This document shows, piece by piece, positions 8,546-17,988 of a stretch of 64,000 bases of DNA. Source of the DNA: Ornithinibacillus massiliensis (GTDB lineage Bacteria > Bacillota > Bacilli > Bacillales > Amphibacillaceae); the NCBI RefSeq assembly GCF_018310345.1, contig NZ_JAGXBY010000002.1:124001-188000 (forward strand), given 5' to 3'. Under the pieces are notes generated by a model that was not told where the DNA came from, made no database searches, and saw nothing but the letters and a program-made list of their open reading frames with translations. Each line of letters begins with the position of its first letter. Position 1 is the stretch's first letter. A program made the position numbers and the translations under genes.

Positions 8546-8894
8546 TAATCCTATGGAAATATTAAAGCTAGCAGCCGAAGCATGTGATGACAAACGAGCA
8601 GATGAGATTGTTGCGCTTGACTTAGCACAAGTATCCCTAGTCGCAGATTATTTCTTAATTTGCCATGGTACGAATGAAAGGCAAGTTCAATCCATTGCTA
8701 GAGCTGTAAAAGAAACAATGGAAGAGCATCAAATATCAGTGAAACGATTAGAAGGGTTTGAGCAAGCAAGATGGGTGTTGGTCGACCTGGGTGATGTTGT
8801 ATGCCATGTTTTCCATAAGGATGAACGAAACTATTATAATTTGGAGCGATTATGGGGAGATGCTGCCCAAGTACCATTAGAGGTAGGACAGTAA
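8538..8894 (+). CDS. rsfS: Ribosome silencing factor RsfS
   Basis: A 118-residue RsfS/YbeB/Iojap-family protein. It binds uL14 on the 50S subunit and blocks joining to 30S when nutrients are short. The core segment from residue 25 to 110 (DLAQVSLVADYFLICHGTNE, then WVLVDLGDVVCHVF) is typical. Translation starts at TTG 8538, seven bases after GGAGGT; an internal ATG at codon 6 has no better site. It overlaps the end of yqeK and is followed by yqeM after three bases. Confidence 0.94.
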   Translation: MNNNPMEILKLAAEACDDKRADEIVALDLAQVSLVADYFLICHGTNERQVQSIARAVKETMEEHQISVKRLEGFEQARWVLVDLGDVVCHVFHKDERNYYNLERLWGDAAQVPLEVGQ

Positions 8895-8897
8895 GGG

Positions 8898-9647
8898 ATG
8901 GCGTATCAATTAATGGCAAGCCTATATGATCAATTTATGGAAGATGCTCCATATGATCAGTGGGTGAAATATACGAAAACGATTATCGACAAGTTTGGTT
9001 TGAAAACACCAAATGTACTAGATTTAGGGTGTGGGACTGGTGAAATTACCGTTCAGCTGGCAGAGGAATATTCGATTACGGGTGTAGATTATTCTGCTGA
9101 TATGCTAACAGTCGCAGACCAAAAAGCAAGTAATCACAATCAACAGATTCAACTAGTCCATCAAGATTTAAGAGAGCTGGAAGGACTTTATCATTTTGAT
9201 TTAGCAATTAGTTACTGCGATGTAATCAATTATATGACAACCATGGAGGATGTTCAAAAGGTCTTTAACAATGTTTATCATTCCCTCAATGAACATGGCC
9301 TTTTTGTGTTTGATTTTCACTCTGTTCGTCATGTTGAAGAAGATTTAGTAGGGAATTCCTTTTCTGATGTAAAAGAGGATAGCGCGTATATTTGGACGTG
9401 TTATCCAGGAGATGAGGAAGGGGAGATGTTTCATGAGTTAACCTTCTTCACATCAGAAGGAGATTTATATACTAGATTTGATGAAGCACATCATCAAAAG
9501 ACGTATTCGGTTGAGGTTTATCGTCGTTTACTAAAAAATGCAGGTTTTGAAATTTTGGCTGTTCATGGTGATTTTTCAATAGAAACAGATTTTTCTGAAA
9601 AAGAATCGGATCGAATATTTATTATAGCTCAAAAAAGGACCAGATAA
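8898..9647 (+). CDS. yqeM: YqeM family class I SAM-dependent methyltransferase
   Basis: A 249-residue class I methyltransferase with the SAM-binding motif VLDLGCGTGEITVQL near residue 40 and the acidic motif II (TGVDYSADML). The substrate is unknown. The gene is the conserved last member of the yqeG-yqeM operon, three bases after rsfS. A T-rich tract follows the stop without a strong stem. In B. subtilis the divergent gene comER lies next; here only 78 bases separate yqeM from comEA. Confidence 0.9.
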   Translation: MAYQLMASLYDQFMEDAPYDQWVKYTKTIIDKFGLKTPNVLDLGCGTGEITVQLAEEYSITGVDYSADMLTVADQKASNHNQQIQLVHQDLRELEGLYHFDLAISYCDVINYMTTMEDVQKVFNNVYHSLNEHGLFVFDFHSVRHVEEDLVGNSFSDVKEDSAYIWTCYPGDEEGEMFHELTFFTSEGDLYTRFDEAHHQKTYSVEVYRRLLKNAGFEILAVHGDFSIETDFSEKESDRIFIIAQKRTR

Positions 9648-9725
9648 TTTATTTTTCTTGTCCTTTTCTTATTTTGCCAGAAAAATTTTCGTCTTGTATC
9701 ATAGAAGGACAACTAGTAATGGGAT

Positions 9726-10316
9726 GTGAATGTCTTGCTAGAATGGTTACGAAAAAACGTATTTGTAATCTTTATGGTAATAGGGATAATAGTTGTGTTC
9801 ATTTTGTTTAATATGGGGGAGGAAGACTTGCCTACGGGTTTAGTTACAGTTGATGATTCATCAATTATAGAGGCTGAAGCCATTAATGAACCAAATTCTG
9901 GCCTGGTAGTCGTAGATATCAAAGGAGAGGTTCAAAATCCTGGTGTCTATGAAATCAAGGAGAGTTCCCGTGTTCGTGATGTTGTACTATTAGCAGGAGG
10001 TTTTACAAATTCTGCGGATCAAAATTTAATTAATCTTGCCCAAAAGGTGTTTGATGAAATGGTGATCCTTGTTCCTGAAATAGGACAAGAGGGTTCGGTT
10101 AATGTTGGCGAATCAGAAAGCGCAAAGATAAGAATAAACTATGCGACTGTCGAAGAAATCCAAAAACTACCAGGGATAGGACCGTCTAAAGCAAATGCAA
10201 TTGTTGAGTATCGGGATGCGAATGGTTATTTTCAACAAGTAGAGGATTTACTAAGTGTGACAGGGATTGGTGAGAAGACATTAGAGGCAATCAAGGATGA
10301 GCTTCAAGTTCCTTAA
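9726..10316 (+). CDS. comEA: Competence DNA receptor ComEA
   Basis: Membrane-anchored receptor that binds incoming double-stranded DNA during transformation. The 196-residue protein has an N-terminal membrane anchor (about 10-28), an acidic linker, a SLBB-like domain (about 58-118, beginning VVDIKGEVQNPGVYEI) and a C-terminal double helix-hairpin-helix DNA-binding domain (about 135-195) with the motifs LPGIGPSKA and VTGIGEKT. The start is GTG 9726; no strong ribosome binding site precedes it. It is the first gene of comEA-comEB-comEC. Control by ComK is established in B. subtilis, but I could not recognise a ComK box here. Confidence 0.95.
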   Translation: MNVLLEWLRKNVFVIFMVIGIIVVFILFNMGEEDLPTGLVTVDDSSIIEAEAINEPNSGLVVVDIKGEVQNPGVYEIKESSRVRDVVLLAGGFTNSADQNLINLAQKVFDEMVILVPEIGQEGSVNVGESESAKIRINYATVEEIQKLPGIGPSKANAIVEYRDANGYFQQVEDLLSVTGIGEKTLEAIKDELQVP

Positions 10317-10376
10317 GCGATTGACGGTAGTAGGACTCACAAGGTAAACTAATTTAATATAGAGAGGAGACTGATC

Positions 10377-10940
10377 ATGGAAAGAATCTCATGGAATCAA
10401 TACTTTATGGCACAAAGTCATTTATTATCGTTGCGAAGTACTTGTACAAGACTTATGGTAGGAGCGACGATTGTTCGAGATAAACGAATAATAGCTGGTG
10501 GTTATAATGGGAGTGTATCTGGCGATGTTCATTGTGTAGATGAAGGTTGCTATGTTATCGATGGACATTGTGTACGAACTGTTCATGCAGAAGCTAACGC
10601 TCTTCTTCAATGTGCGAAGTTTGGAGTTCCTACAGAAAATGCCGATATCTATGTTACCCATTTTCCGTGCTTACAATGTACGAAGCAACTTATCCAAAGT
10701 GGTATTACAACGGTATACTATGCAGAGGATTATAAGAATCATTCATATGCAATTGAGTTATTTAAGGAAGCCGGAGTAAGAACGGAGAAAGTAGAATTAG
10801 ACTACTTAGCATTAGATATGAACTACAAAGAGAAAGCTTCTGTTGTCGAAGAATTATTAAAGATAGTGGAACATCATGATACGAGCGAATTCAATCAGCT
10901 TAAAGAAAAGGCACAGGAATTATTCCGCTTAGTAAGGTAA
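10377..10940 (+). CDS. comEB: ComEB, dCMP deaminase family protein
   Basis: A 187-residue zinc-dependent deoxycytidylate deaminase-type protein. The zinc and catalytic site is visible as HAEANALLQCA (His plus catalytic Glu) and PCLQC (two Cys). In B. subtilis ComEB lies in the late competence operon; its deaminase activity may feed dUMP synthesis, and the protein itself is not needed for DNA uptake. GAGAGGAG precedes the ATG. The C-terminal 50 residues are a helical extension seen in Bacillus homologues. comEC starts eight bases after the stop. Confidence 0.94.
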   Translation: MERISWNQYFMAQSHLLSLRSTCTRLMVGATIVRDKRIIAGGYNGSVSGDVHCVDEGCYVIDGHCVRTVHAEANALLQCAKFGVPTENADIYVTHFPCLQCTKQLIQSGITTVYYAEDYKNHSYAIELFKEAGVRTEKVELDYLALDMNYKEKASVVEELLKIVEHHDTSEFNQLKEKAQELFRLVR

Positions 10941-10948
10941 TCGTTTTT

Positions 10949-13216
10949 ATGAACGGTAATTGGTACATAGCTGCTTTTGCAGTTGTTTGTAGTGCATTAT
11001 CTGTCATGTTTGATGCAATCCTATTTTTTTTAGCTTTTATCATTTGGCTATTCATATTGTTTAAAAAGAAACGGCTAGGTAAGTTTCCTATCACGCTTTC
11101 CCTAGTCGTTTATCTTACCTTCCTCCTTTATATCCCTCCCATTGATTCTCTCAAGCCTGACACAGACCGTTCTGACGTCACATTCTCAGGGAAAATAATA
11201 CGTTATCCCGTCAAAACAGAAACGATGCTACAATTTGATTTCAAAGATGATGATACAAAAGATACGATGAGAGTTATGCTATTTAATCTTGATAGACAAA
11301 ATCCAACTATCGCCACCATTCAATCTGGTGCATCCTGTCAAATTCATGGCGACCTCAATATACTAGAAAGCAGTAGTAATCCTGGTCAATTTGATTATCA
11401 AGCCTATTTAGCATCAAATGGAATACATTATGAAATTGTAATCAACTCGATAGAGGATATTAGTTGTCATGGTAGTGATAGATTGAATGTCCTCTATACG
11501 ATGAGAGAGAATATCAAGGAATATATTTATAGTAAATTTTCTGAAGAGACAGGTGCTTGGATACTTGCACTTGTTCTAGGAGATGATAGTTTAATCTCAA
11601 AGGATATAACTGAGTTGTTTCAACGGTGGAGTTTGTCTCATTTGTTAGCTATTTCTGGTCTTCATATTGGATTAGTGGTGGGACTACTGTATTTCTTTAC
11701 GGTAAAGCTTCAACTGCTAACCATAGAGAAAGCACAATATCTTATGATGATATTTTTACCAATATACGCTTTTCTCGCAGGTGGAGCGCCTTCTGTGCTA
11801 CGAGCGAGTTCTATGGTTTTACTCGTTCTTTTTCTTCGTAAAGTGAAACGGAAGCTCATGATAACCGATGTTATTAGTATTGTCTTCATCATGCTGATTA
11901 TTTTCGATAAATACATTATCTATCATATTGGATTTCAGTTTTCTTTTTTGGTTACTTTTGCAATCATATTGTCTAAAAAATGGCTGTTAAGTAGTGATTC
12001 CTTGTTATTTCAGATGTTGAAATTAAGTTTTATCTCACAGCTTGTCATTCTCCCTATTCAGATGAATTATTTTTACAATTTTAATCCGCTATCCATATTA
12101 CTGAATGTCTTCGTAGTTCCGTATTTTACTTTCTTTGTGATCCCACTTATGTTTTTGCTACTGTTGATTTCACCAATCTCATTCCTACATGTATTTATGG
12201 ACAAGCTATTTTCATTCGTGCATGAGATTTTTCTACGCTTATTACAAGGAGTCGATACTAATCTTTTTTATCCGTGGTGGAATGGTCAATTTCCTACTAG
12301 TTATATCGTGATATATTATACGCTGTTGATTTTCATGTTAGCGATGATTCTACGTGATAAGTTAACTAGAGCATTTGCTTATGGAACGTTATTAACTATG
12401 TTATTGGTATCGTTGATGCTTCGACCATATTTATCTCCATATGGGAGTGTCACCATGTTAGATATAGGACAAGGGGACGCTATAGTAATTGAACTCCCAT
12501 TTCGTAAGGGAGTGTTTATAGTCGATGCGGGAGCTGCGATTTCGTTCGAAAGTATGGAAGCTACGAATCGAAATTACACTAGAGTCATTAAACCCTTTCT
12601 TCAGTATCAAGGTATATATGAGATAAATGCAATTATCATCAGTCATGAGGATACAGACCATGCAGGTAGTGTGAAATATATTGTGGATGATTATCGAGTG
12701 AACACGATAATGATAAGCGAGTATTACCAACTTGAAGAGGAGCTTATTCATAAGCAGACACAAGGGGAAATACTAAGAGTAAAAGCAGGACAAGTTGTGG
12801 AAATAAAAGGAAAAATGTTTAACATTCTTGCACCTGGGGTAGATAAAAAAGGCAGTAACGAAAATTCCCTCGTATTTTCCATTAGTCTAGGTGGCCGAGA
12901 TTGGCTATTTACTGGAGATATTGATAAGGAAACCGAGAAAGAAATAATCAAGACTTTCCCTGATCTGTCTGTAGATGTATTAAAAGTAGCACATCACGGT
13001 AGTAGTACTTCTACTTATCCAATGTTTATTTCGGCGATTAAGCCCAATTACGCGCTAATATCAGTTGGTAAAAATAATCGATATGGTCATCCAACTCGTG
13101 ATGTTTTAGAAACATTGCATAAAGAACAGGCTCTTGTTCTAAGAACAGATCAGGCGGGTGCTATTATTTATCGTTATAGCGAAAATGATGGAACGTTTTA
13201 TCAATTCAAGCCATAA
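10949..13216 (+). CDS. comEC: Competence DNA-uptake channel ComEC
   Basis: Integral membrane protein that passes single-stranded transforming DNA into the cell. The 755 residues comprise N-terminal membrane helices, a soluble OB-like domain (about 65-170), the multi-helix 'Competence' domain (about 195-500, with the landmark LLAISGLHIGLVVGLLY), and a C-terminal metallo-beta-lactamase domain with ISHEDTDHAGS and VAHHGS. The metal ligands are all present, so the domain should be a working nuclease by family analogy. Length is normal for the family. An ATG eight bases after comEB starts it; no strong Shine-Dalgarno sequence is seen, suggesting coupling. Confidence 0.96.
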   Translation: MNGNWYIAAFAVVCSALSVMFDAILFFLAFIIWLFILFKKKRLGKFPITLSLVVYLTFLLYIPPIDSLKPDTDRSDVTFSGKIIRYPVKTETMLQFDFKDDDTKDTMRVMLFNLDRQNPTIATIQSGASCQIHGDLNILESSSNPGQFDYQAYLASNGIHYEIVINSIEDISCHGSDRLNVLYTMRENIKEYIYSKFSEETGAWILALVLGDDSLISKDITELFQRWSLSHLLAISGLHIGLVVGLLYFFTVKLQLLTIEKAQYLMMIFLPIYAFLAGGAPSVLRASSMVLLVLFLRKVKRKLMITDVISIVFIMLIIFDKYIIYHIGFQFSFLVTFAIILSKKWLLSSDSLLFQMLKLSFISQLVILPIQMNYFYNFNPLSILLNVFVVPYFTFFVIPLMFLLLLISPISFLHVFMDKLFSFVHEIFLRLLQGVDTNLFYPWWNGQFPTSYIVIYYTLLIFMLAMILRDKLTRAFAYGTLLTMLLVSLMLRPYLSPYGSVTMLDIGQGDAIVIELPFRKGVFIVDAGAAISFESMEATNRNYTRVIKPFLQYQGIYEINAIIISHEDTDHAGSVKYIVDDYRVNTIMISEYYQLEEELIHKQTQGEILRVKAGQVVEIKGKMFNILAPGVDKKGSNENSLVFSISLGGRDWLFTGDIDKETEKEIIKTFPDLSVDVLKVAHHGSSTSTYPMFISAIKPNYALISVGKNNRYGHPTRDVLETLHKEQALVLRTDQAGAIIYRYSENDGTFYQFKP

Positions 13217-13234
13217 TCTAAATTAGACCAAATA

Positions 13235-13271
13235 AACAAAAGAGACCGGAGAAAGCCCAGTCTCTTTTGTT
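13235..13271. terminator. Bidirectional terminator between comEC and yqzM
   Basis: A 12-bp perfect stem (13235-13246 with 13260-13271) carries A-rich and T-rich arms, so it can end comEC on the plus strand and yqzM on the minus strand. Confidence 0.8.
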
Positions 13272-13291
13272 ACGAAAAAACACTTATGTAC

Positions 13292-13426
13292 TTATTGACC
13301 AATTACGCTAATGATTACTCCGATAAAAAAGATTAAAAGAAAGAAAACTAAAGAAAAGCCAAAACCCTTAATGGAATCAACTACATCATTATTTTTTGAT
13401 TGTGGATCCTTTTCAAATTCATTCAT
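13292..13426 (-). CDS. yqzM: YqzM family small membrane protein
   Basis: A 44-residue protein beginning MNEFEKDPQSKNNDVVDSIK, followed by one transmembrane helix ending in VISVIGQ. It matches the short YqzM protein that lies between comEC and holA on the opposite strand in B. subtilis, in sequence pattern, size, strand and position. GGAGGG stands eight bases before the ATG. The function is unknown. It shares the terminator at 13235-13271 with comEC. Confidence 0.9.
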   Translation of the reverse strand: MNEFEKDPQSKNNDVVDSIKGFGFSLVFFLLIFFIGVIISVIGQ

Positions 13427-13588
13427 AGCTAACCCTCCCATATCAACCTTTAGTATAAATTAATTACATAAAAAAATCCACCAAAGATACAAAAATGTCA
13501 AACATTAATTATGCATAGCCAAAATTAGAAAGACTTAACAACTATACTTTTGGTGAGAAGGGTCATGCTATAGGTGAAAGAAAAACAT

Positions 13589-13680
13589 CGTTTAACATAC
13601 TGTTCCTAGGGCTTTATGTTAAACGTTCATATAGATAGAGAGGGAAATTCCTGTCCCTATTTTCCCTCTCAGGTTTTTCT
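13589..13680 (+). other. Two inverted repeats in the holA leader
   Basis: In the 302-base gap before holA there are two stems: 13589-13599 with 13615-13625 (11 bp, perfect) and 13638-13647 with 13661-13670 (10 bp, perfect), the second followed by a T-rich tract and so terminator-like. The rest of the gap shows nothing I recognise. Confidence 0.5.
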
Positions 13681-13737
13681 TGCTATTCATCATTCGACCG
13701 ATTACCATAAAGAATATACGAATTTGGAGTGAATAGC

Positions 13738-14751
13738 ATGACTTACACAGATGTAGTGAAACAAATAAAAAAAAAGCAAATCCCAGAAGTCATTTTATTA
13801 TATGGTACAGAAAACTATTTTATCCAGAAAATAAAGGATCTACTGGTTAAAGGTGTTCTAGACGATGAAGAAAACCTTTCTACATATGATTTAACCGAAA
13901 CATCCATCCAAGAAGTCATTGCAGATGTCGAGACGTATCCTTTTTTTGGTGAAAAGAAATTGGTAATTGCTACGAATGCACTTTTTCTTAAAGCGAAATC
14001 GGACAAGCTGCCATTTGAACATGATTTGTCGGTACTCGAACAATATTTAGAAATGCCAGTAGATTATTCTGTATTGGTTCTCATCGCACCTTATGAAAAA
14101 ATAGATGAACGGAAAAAAATCAGTAAACTTTTGAAAAATAAAGGGTTGGTAGCGGAATGTAATCCGGTTAAAGAGTACGAATTAAAAAATTGGATAGTAA
14201 ATTTAGCTAAACAATTACATGTAACGATTGATGAGGATGCATTTGAAATATTCGAAAATGAACTTTCTACCGACTTAAACATTATTGAAAGTGAGCTAGA
14301 GAAAATAGCATTATATGTTGGTGCTGGGGGCACGGTGACCAAACAAGTTGCAGAAGAATTAGTATCCCATACGATCACTAGCTCTGGTATTCGGCTTGTG
14401 GACACGGTGATAGAAGGTAATCTTGCAAAAGCGATTACCATCTATAAAGATTTAGAAATCATGAAGGAAGAACCGATTGCATTAATTGGGTTATTGGCTT
14501 TTCAGTTTAGAACAATTCTCCGAGTAAAGCTTCTAAAGCAAAAGGGATATAGTTCTGGTCAAATGCAAAAGCAACTAGGTGTTCATCCCTATGTAATTAA
14601 AGTTGCATTAAATCGAGAAGGGAAGTTTACTGTGCAAAAGCTAGAATATATCATCGATCAGCTTACAGAAACAGATGCGATAATTAAACAAGGAAAAATG
14701 GAAAAGTCTTTAGCTTTTGAAATGTTATTATATAATCTGATTAAAAAATAA
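13738..14751 (+). CDS. holA: DNA polymerase III subunit delta
   Basis: The delta subunit of the clamp loader opens the beta sliding clamp. The 337-residue protein (YqeN family) has the degenerate AAA+ N-terminal domains (about 1-210) with LLYGTENYFIQ at the start, and a C-terminal collar domain (about 210-335). ATG 13738 is chosen because GGAG at 13726-13729 lies eight bases before it; the GTG at 13729 falls inside that ribosome binding site. It converges on rpsT and shares a bidirectional terminator with it. Confidence 0.95.
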   Translation: MTYTDVVKQIKKKQIPEVILLYGTENYFIQKIKDLLVKGVLDDEENLSTYDLTETSIQEVIADVETYPFFGEKKLVIATNALFLKAKSDKLPFEHDLSVLEQYLEMPVDYSVLVLIAPYEKIDERKKISKLLKNKGLVAECNPVKEYELKNWIVNLAKQLHVTIDEDAFEIFENELSTDLNIIESELEKIALYVGAGGTVTKQVAEELVSHTITSSGIRLVDTVIEGNLAKAITIYKDLEIMKEEPIALIGLLAFQFRTILRVKLLKQKGYSSGQMQKQLGVHPYVIKVALNREGKFTVQKLEYIIDQLTETDAIIKQGKMEKSLAFEMLLYNLIKK

Positions 14752-14769
14752 TGTTAATAACGTGATAAA

Positions 14770-14806
14770 CAATAAAAACGATCCCGAATAGGATCGTTTT
14801 TTATTG
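14770..14806. terminator. Bidirectional terminator between holA and rpsT
   Basis: AAAACGATCC (14775-14784) pairs with GGATCGTTTT (14791-14800) around a six-base loop. A T-run follows on the plus strand, and an A-rich flank gives a T-run on the minus strand. Confidence 0.88.
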
Positions 14807-14807
14807 T

Positions 14808-15074
14808 TTAGGCACCAAGACCGTTAACTTTTTTAGTTAGACGACTCTTTTGACGAGCACCAGCATTTTTATGGATAAGACCTTTTTGTACTGCTTTATC
14901 AATTTTTTTAATTGTTGCAGTTAACGCAGTTTTAGCATTTTCTACATCATTTGCTTCAACAAATTTTTCTAAAATCTTTATTTGTGAACGCATTTCAGAT
15001 TTGTCTGATTGATTTTGAGCACGTTTTTTATTGTTTACTTCAACACGTTTAATTGCGGATTTAATATTAGCCAT
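14808..15074 (-). CDS. rpsT: 30S ribosomal protein S20
   Basis: An 88-residue, very basic protein with the S20 pattern: [10 protein letters not shown] at the start, the three-helix body, and [17 protein letters not shown] near the end. It binds 16S rRNA early in 30S assembly. ATG 15074 is preceded by AGGAGGTGA; in-frame codons further upstream would read through this ribosome binding site and are rejected. It is monocistronic, on the opposite strand to its neighbours, with its own promoter and terminator. Confidence 0.97.
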   Translation of the reverse strand: MANIKSAIKRVEVNNKKRAQNQSDKSEMRSQIKILEKFVEANDVENAKTALTATIKKIDKAVQKGLIHKNAGARQKSRLTKKVNGLGA

Positions 15075-15122
15075 GATTTCACCTCCTAAAAACACAAACG
15101 TTCATTACATTGAACAAGAGAC

Positions 15123-15151
15123 ATTGTACCAAAGTTGGAGCGTGTTTTCAA
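15123..15151 (-). promoter_or_regulatory. Sigma-A promoter of rpsT
   Basis: On the minus strand TTGAAA (15151-15146) and TACAAT (15128-15123) have an exact 17-base spacer, about 50 bases before the rpsT start codon. Confidence 0.85.
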
Positions 15152-15244
15152 TAACTATTATCCTTTATTCATGGTAATTTGTATGTTTTTAGTGAAAATG
15201 CTAAGGATAATTCTATAGATTTGTGTAGTTAACAAGTTGAAAGG

Positions 15245-16363
15245 ATGAGATTTATTTTGGATAAAAAGGATATGATGGAAAACCAATTACAAGTTCGTAC
15301 GGATTTAGCGGTGGAAGCGAAGGATATGTACGTTGAGAAGGAAACCCCTTCTGATGAACATATAAAAGGAGTTAAACTAAAGGATATCGAAGAAAATGGT
15401 ATTAAAATATCCTATGTTGAAATAGATGATGAGGGTGCTCAACTTTTAGGAAAGAAACCAGGGTCCTATGTAACCATTTATGCAGATGGGGTGAAGAAAC
15501 AGGATACGAAACGCCAAGATAATGCAGCAAAGATCCTGGCACGAGAAATTGAGAATTTACTTGAGAAAAACAATATCAAGAAAAATGCAACTGGGCTTAT
15601 AGTTGGATTAGGAAACTGGAATGTAACACCAGATGCTCTTGGTCCTATGACAGTGGAGAAAGTACTTGTAACGAGTCATTTATTTAAGTTAGAACATGAA
15701 TCAGTGTCGGATGGCTATAGACCAGTTGGAGCCGTAACACCTGGAGTAATGGGGATTACTGGGATAGAGACAAGCAATATTATTTTTGGGATTGTAGAAA
15801 AGTTTAAGCCTGATTTTGTGTTAGCGATTGATGCCTTAGCATCCAGGTCGATAGAACGGGTTAATGAAACCATCCAATTATCTGATTCTGGTATCCACCC
15901 TGGTTCAGGAGTGGGAAATAAGCGTAAGGAGCTTAGTAAGGAAACACTAGGAGTTCCTGTATTGGCGATTGGGGTACCGACAGTTGTTGATGCTGTAACC
16001 ATAACTAGTGATACCATCGATTTTATACTGAAGCATTTCGGCAGGGAATGGCGAGAAAAGGATCGCCCATCTAAAGCACTTGCCCCAGCTAGTATGTCTT
16101 TTGGGGGTAAGAAGTATAACGAAGAAGATCTGCCAGATTCAGAAAAGAGACAGACCTTTATGGGGATTGTAGGGAATCTATCTGAAGAAGAAAAAAGAGA
16201 ACTTATTTCAGAGGTGCTAACGCCAACAGGCTATAATATGATGGTTACGCCAAAAGAAGTAGATGGTTTTATGGTTGATATGTCACATGTTTTGGCCAAT
16301 GGTATAAACGCTGCCCTTCATGAGGCGGTAGATGTGAATAATATTGCCTCCTACTCTCGATAA
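15245..16363 (+). CDS. gpr: Germination protease (GPR)
   Basis: Aspartic-type peptidase that degrades small acid-soluble spore proteins at germination. The 372-residue zymogen has a short propeptide followed by [10 protein letters not shown], the region where self-processing occurs in Bacillus GPR. The conserved core includes [24 protein letters not shown] and [10 protein letters not shown]. The start is uncertain: ATG 15245 overlaps the AAGG sequence, and TTG 15257 is an alternative four codons later with better spacing. It is probably transcribed in the forespore by sigma-G; I did not find a clear promoter. It lies just before spoIIP, as in B. subtilis. Confidence 0.95.
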   Translation: MRFILDKKDMMENQLQVRTDLAVEAKDMYVEKETPSDEHIKGVKLKDIEENGIKISYVEIDDEGAQLLGKKPGSYVTIYADGVKKQDTKRQDNAAKILAREIENLLEKNNIKKNATGLIVGLGNWNVTPDALGPMTVEKVLVTSHLFKLEHESVSDGYRPVGAVTPGVMGITGIETSNIIFGIVEKFKPDFVLAIDALASRSIERVNETIQLSDSGIHPGSGVGNKRKELSKETLGVPVLAIGVPTVVDAVTITSDTIDFILKHFGREWREKDRPSKALAPASMSFGGKKYNEEDLPDSEKRQTFMGIVGNLSEEEKRELISEVLTPTGYNMMVTPKEVDGFMVDMSHVLANGINAALHEAVDVNNIASYSR

Positions 16364-16469
16364 GAATACCGTATAAATCTATTAAATTTTGTGAAAAATA
16401 AGAGATAACAGTTCTACCTTCCGAGGATTCGTCATAGATTTTACTAAAGACGAACTAGGAAGGTGGAAC

Positions 16470-17642
16470 ATGATGCTAGGACCTCATCGTTTTAAACGTG
16501 AAAATAGATTACCTCAATATGTTAAAAAAAGTGTTTTATATGTTGCTAGTGTGATTATTTTGTTTCTCTTTATCGGAATTTTCACCACCATTTCACCAGC
16601 TTTTCGGTTATCGTCCAATACGTTAACGAATTGGACAAGTGAAATTGAGAGCTCTACCTTTATGTATTTATTAGGAATGGAAAATCGAATTTTTATGAAG
16701 GGACTTCCGCCAGAAACGGAATTGCCAAATTTATCCTCAACTCTTTTTCAAATAGCAACCAGCATCAGGCCAGATGACCCGAGAAGTTTACTTGGAAACG
16801 AACTTCCCGGTTTTTCGATTTATGATAGTGAGATTTTCATTGCAGGGGAAGGAACGAATTATACGAATCTTCCAGTGGAATCATCACCTCCGTTAGAGGA
16901 AGTCTTAAAAGATAGGGAAGCAGTGATTGATGAAGAGGTTGAAGTGGAAACTCCAGAGGATACACCAGAGGGAGCACCAACAACTGGAGATAGGGAAGTT
17001 GTTTTTATTTATAATACACATAACTATGAATCATTCTTACCTCATTTACCGGGCGTAACTAATCCTAATTTAGCACAGCATAGTGAAGTGAATGTCACAT
17101 TAGTAAGCGAGCGTCTCTCTAGTGCCCTTGAAAAATATGGTATCGGTAATAAGCTTGATGATACTGATAACATGAAATTATTGGAGCAGAACAACATGGA
17201 GTACTGGCAATCTTACACTTCGATTCGTGGTACTGTCCAGGAGGCTTTTGCCAATAATCAAGATATCCAGTATATATTTGATATTCATCGGGATTCATTA
17301 AGAAGAGAAGCAACCACAAAGGAAATCGATGGAGAAGCATACGCTAAGATTGCTTTTGTAATAGGTGGAGATAATGAGAATTATGAAAAGAATCTGGAGT
17401 TTGCTAGTAGACTTCATAAGCTCATGCAAGAGAAATACCCTGGTCTAAGTAGGGGAGTATTACCTCCTAAAAAAGGCGCAGGGACCGATGGGGTATTTAA
17501 CCAAGACTTACATGAGAATGCTTTAACAGTAGAAATTGGTGGAATAGATAATAAATTAGAGGAATTATATCGATCTGCTGACGCTTTAGCAGAAGTGTTT
17601 AGTGAATTATACTGGGATGCGGAGAAGGTTAGTTCGGAATAG
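16470..17642 (+). CDS. spoIIP: Stage II sporulation protein P
   Basis: Membrane-bound cell-wall amidase and endopeptidase that works with SpoIID and SpoIIM to drive engulfment. The 390 residues begin with a basic cytoplasmic stretch and a transmembrane segment (about 20-40), then an acidic Pro/Glu-rich linker (about 138-172), then the catalytic domain from residue 176. Likely zinc or catalytic residues are H184 (IYNTHNYESF) and H273/D275 (FDIHRDS). AAGGTGG precedes the start; ATG 16473 one codon later is equally possible. Confidence 0.95.
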   Translation: MMLGPHRFKRENRLPQYVKKSVLYVASVIILFLFIGIFTTISPAFRLSSNTLTNWTSEIESSTFMYLLGMENRIFMKGLPPETELPNLSSTLFQIATSIRPDDPRSLLGNELPGFSIYDSEIFIAGEGTNYTNLPVESSPPLEEVLKDREAVIDEEVEVETPEDTPEGAPTTGDREVVFIYNTHNYESFLPHLPGVTNPNLAQHSEVNVTLVSERLSSALEKYGIGNKLDDTDNMKLLEQNNMEYWQSYTSIRGTVQEAFANNQDIQYIFDIHRDSLRREATTKEIDGEAYAKIAFVIGGDNENYEKNLEFASRLHKLMQEKYPGLSRGVLPPKKGAGTDGVFNQDLHENALTVEIGGIDNKLEELYRSADALAEVFSELYWDAEKVSSE

Positions 17643-17655
17643 GAGGTAGATCATT

Positions 17656-17988
17656 ATGTTTAAGTTTATATCTGTGGTGCTACTACTAGTTATTTGTTTT
17701 CTAGTAGGTGCTATCGTAGGTGTTGACCATACTGGAAAACATGTACCAGCGACCGATACAAGTACTGCTAGTGAAATTGTGGAAGCATACTCACAGGTCC
17801 AACAAACTACTAATGATAAGCCAGAAAATCCAGAAATCGTTAATCAAACTACAATTACCGAGGAGCTTTCTGTTTCGAATCCTGACCAGCTAAGCCAAAA
17901 GACAGCATCTTTTTTAGAAGTTGTGGTCCAAGGTTTTTATGATATGGTTGTTGAAATTTTATATCAGATTTCCCAATTGTTCTTCTAA
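17656..17988 (+). CDS. yqxA: YqxA-like small membrane protein (DUF3679)
   Basis: A 110-residue protein with one N-terminal hydrophobic segment (residues 3-24, FKFISVVLLLVICFLVGAIV) and a hydrophilic Thr/Gln-rich middle, ending in an amphipathic stretch. It sits 13 bases after spoIIP, before lepA, exactly where B. subtilis has yqxA, and has the same size and layout. GGAGGT precedes the ATG. The function is unknown; a sporulation role is only suggested by its position with spoIIP. The symbol rests on synteny and general pattern. Confidence 0.75.
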   Translation: MFKFISVVLLLVICFLVGAIVGVDHTGKHVPATDTSTASEIVEAYSQVQQTTNDKPENPEIVNQTTITEELSVSNPDQLSQKTASFLEVVVQGFYDMVVEILYQISQLFF

